A DNA stretch of 35,001 bases from Candidatus Zhuqueibacterota bacterium (lineage in GTDB: Bacteria; Zhuqueibacterota; Zhuqueibacteria; Oceanimicrobiales; Oceanimicrobiaceae): contig JAJDAG010000154.1 of NCBI GenBank assembly GCA_029262005.1, positions 1 to 35,001 of the forward strand, written 5' to 3'. Every line of letters begins with the position of its first letter. The first letter of the stretch is position 1. Shown piece after piece: positions 33,642 to 35,001 of this stretch. The position numbers were made by a program, and so were the translations under genes. The notes beneath the pieces were generated by a model. It did not search any database. It was not told the DNA's origin and saw only the letters and a program-made list of their open reading frames with translations.

Positions 33642-34656
33642 AGAACCGTTTGCAAAAGGCATAAATTCTGTCTTGGTCATTAATTGGAGTATAAAACTGG
33701 CAACCCCACTGTGCATAAGAAATGGCAGCAAGTTTAAATGGAAACAGACGTCAAAAGAAAAATCCAGGAACACCGGTGTGCAATTTCTCTGGAATGAGCC
33801 TAAAGAAGGCAATTGGAATGAAATTCAAGATTTACACTACGCCCTACAGCTTCAGAACAATCATCTAACACCCTTTTATCAAATACCGGCGAGCAGTCTT
33901 CGCGGGGCCATGCGGTCCTGGTCATTGCAACATTTATCTGAAGAGAAAGATTGGCCGGTTCTAACCGGCATCAACAAAGAAGAATCTGGTAGCACGGATA
34001 TTAGTTTGGAGGATGTTAAAAATAAACTGAATCAATACAAAAATGGCTTGTCACTTATTGCTGGTCTGTTTGGCTTGACTTTCCAAAGTTCGGATGAAAC
34101 TGAGGCTCTGTCCTTTGCAAGCAGACTGTGGGTTGAGACCCTCCCATTCCACAACCAGCAAGAAAAGCCAGATATTGACTCGCATAGTATGGCGTCTAAC
34201 AATAACTACGGTCCACAAAATGCCTGGCGCCAGATCATGCTGCGAGGGCCGGTGGACCGAATCACTCACAGCGCAAAAGAAGGCGGGTTGCATAGTTTTT
34301 TGGAATTTTCAGCCGGGCAGCACTTTGAGGCCCAAGTGAAAATTATGAATCCGCAAACAAGAGACTTAGGGCTTGTTGCACTTTGGGAACGTGAAATCGA
34401 TGCAGGGTTTCTTCGTCTCGGTGCATTAAGCAGCGCTGGCAGAGGACGGCTTAGCATTCTGCAAGACAAGTCACATAGAGAAATCCATGCGGTTCCCGGA
34501 GAAACGGTTGCGGGACTAACGGTAGAAAATTCTGCCCATAAATCCAATGATATTATAGCAGGACTCTGGCATAAATGCCTTGTCCCATGGGATGAGAAAT
34601 CAAAGCAATACTATTTAAATAAGCTTAAGAACTCACTGAAAAATAATGTGGAGTAA
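33631..34656 (+). CDS. RAMP protein, second Cas7-like subunit
   Basis: ATG33631 follows GGAGG at 6-bp spacing, which decides it over the frame's earlier start at 33613. The 341-residue product has TPLCIRNGSKFKW near the N-terminus, IPASSLRGAMRSW (85-97, the RAMP S-x-x-x-G helix) and GALSSAGRGRLSI (G-rich loop). DRITHSAKEGGLHSFLEF is the usual Cas7 strand region. The Asp used for target cleavage in Csm3 is not apparent upstream of the SLRG helix, so this subunit may be a structural Cas7. Its gene is tightly packed with its neighbours. Confidence 0.8.
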   Translation: MKVEEPFAKGINSVLVINWSIKLATPLCIRNGSKFKWKQTSKEKSRNTGVQFLWNEPKEGNWNEIQDLHYALQLQNNHLTPFYQIPASSLRGAMRSWSLQHLSEEKDWPVLTGINKEESGSTDISLEDVKNKLNQYKNGLSLIAGLFGLTFQSSDETEALSFASRLWVETLPFHNQQEKPDIDSHSMASNNNYGPQNAWRQIMLRGPVDRITHSAKEGGLHSFLEFSAGQHFEAQVKIMNPQTRDLGLVALWEREIDAGFLRLGALSSAGRGRLSILQDKSHREIHAVPGETVAGLTVENSAHKSNDIIAGLWHKCLVPWDEKSKQYYLNKLKNSLKNNVE

Positions 34657-34662
34657 TTATTC

Positions 34663-35001
34663 ATGGCTGATCATCAAATGAACCCCTTTGATTTTGTACC
34701 GCTGCCGAAAAACGGCCCCCTACAACCAAACGAAGTTCTTAACGATACCGAACGTTACGAAGGCTTCATAGATTATTCCATTTCAACGCTCACTCCAGTT
34801 AATATCGCTGGAAAAATCGAATGTGAAGGCCACGGGAATTCATTACACTACAAACAGAAATCCTTTTTTCGCTACCAGTCTGGTGGGCCTTGTGTTATTC
34901 CGGGTAGTTCAATTCGAGGCATGATCGCCAGTTTTATCGAAGCATTGACGGGAAGTGATTTTGGTGCATTGACTGTTGGAGATGAAAAAAACAGTGATCC
35001 G
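34663..35001 (+). CDS. TIGR03986-like CRISPR RAMP protein, N-terminal part (cut by window edge)
   Basis: ATG34663 has GGAG upstream. The 113 visible codons contain NPFDFVPLP (7-15), ERYEGFIDYSISTLTPVNI, KSFFRY and the RAMP helix VIPGSSIRGMIASFIEALTG (78-97). This combination is the opening of the TIGR03986 family of CRISPR-associated RAMP proteins. The gene continues past the right edge. It belongs to the same operon as the genes upstream. Confidence 0.82.
   Translation, partial: MADHQMNPFDFVPLPKNGPLQPNEVLNDTERYEGFIDYSISTLTPVNIAGKIECEGHGNSLHYKQKSFFRYQSGGPCVIPGSSIRGMIASFIEALTGSDFGALTVGDEKNSDP

Overview
The window looks like a chromosomal segment of a Gram-negative bacterium. Evidence for an outer membrane is an outer-membrane porin with a signal peptide and a terminal Phe. 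The organism also has C5-pathway haem synthesis, FeoAB iron uptake, a mitochondrial-type citrate synthase, and a short pilin-like protein (hydrophobic N-terminus, GGGG motif) of a kind I associate with Calditrichota/Ignavibacteria-like members of the FCB superphylum. That placement is an inference from gene flavour, not a computed phylogeny. No rRNA or tRNA was recognised.

Positions 1-13400 are housekeeping and metal biology. hemD (partial), hemC and hemA form a leftward haem operon. Divergent from it is a porin / covalent-FMN protein / small membrane protein operon with a clear promoter and an operator-like palindrome. Next comes a DtxR-family regulator with feoA, feoB and a FeoB-associated Cys-rich peptide. 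After these are a GNAT acetyltransferase, an exported metallo-beta-lactamase-fold protein, a SulP transporter fused to STAS and cyclic-nucleotide-binding domains, and moaC.

Positions 13400-24250 carry citrate synthase, a YbaK-type deacylase, pdxB, small hypothetical proteins and the pilin-like protein. They end in a leftward cluster of two FHA proteins, a penicillin-binding transpeptidase, a SEDS (RodA/FtsW) glycosyltransferase and a PP2C phosphatase. The content matches the actinobacterial fhaA-fhaB-pstP-rodA-pbpA neighbourhood, but no Ser/Thr kinase is visible.

Positions 24250-27300 are repeat-rich. They hold an 83-bp tandem repeat, a GC-rich block, a terminator-like hairpin, a two-spacer CRISPR array whose last repeat is degenerate, a MITE-like 150-bp inverted-repeat element, and a REP-associated tyrosine transposase surrounded by three inverted pairs of REP palindromes.

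Positions 27300-35001 hold a type III CRISPR-Cas operon that runs off the window: Cas6, a two-TM SLATT-family membrane protein, a compact HD-less Cas10-like polymerase with GGDE, a double-RAMP fusion protein, two further RAMP (Cas7-like) proteins and the start of a TIGR03986-like RAMP. This is the most likely novel system here: a RAMP effector complex whose Cas10 could make a nucleotide second messenger, with a SLATT membrane protein as the candidate effector. No cas1/cas2 is in view.
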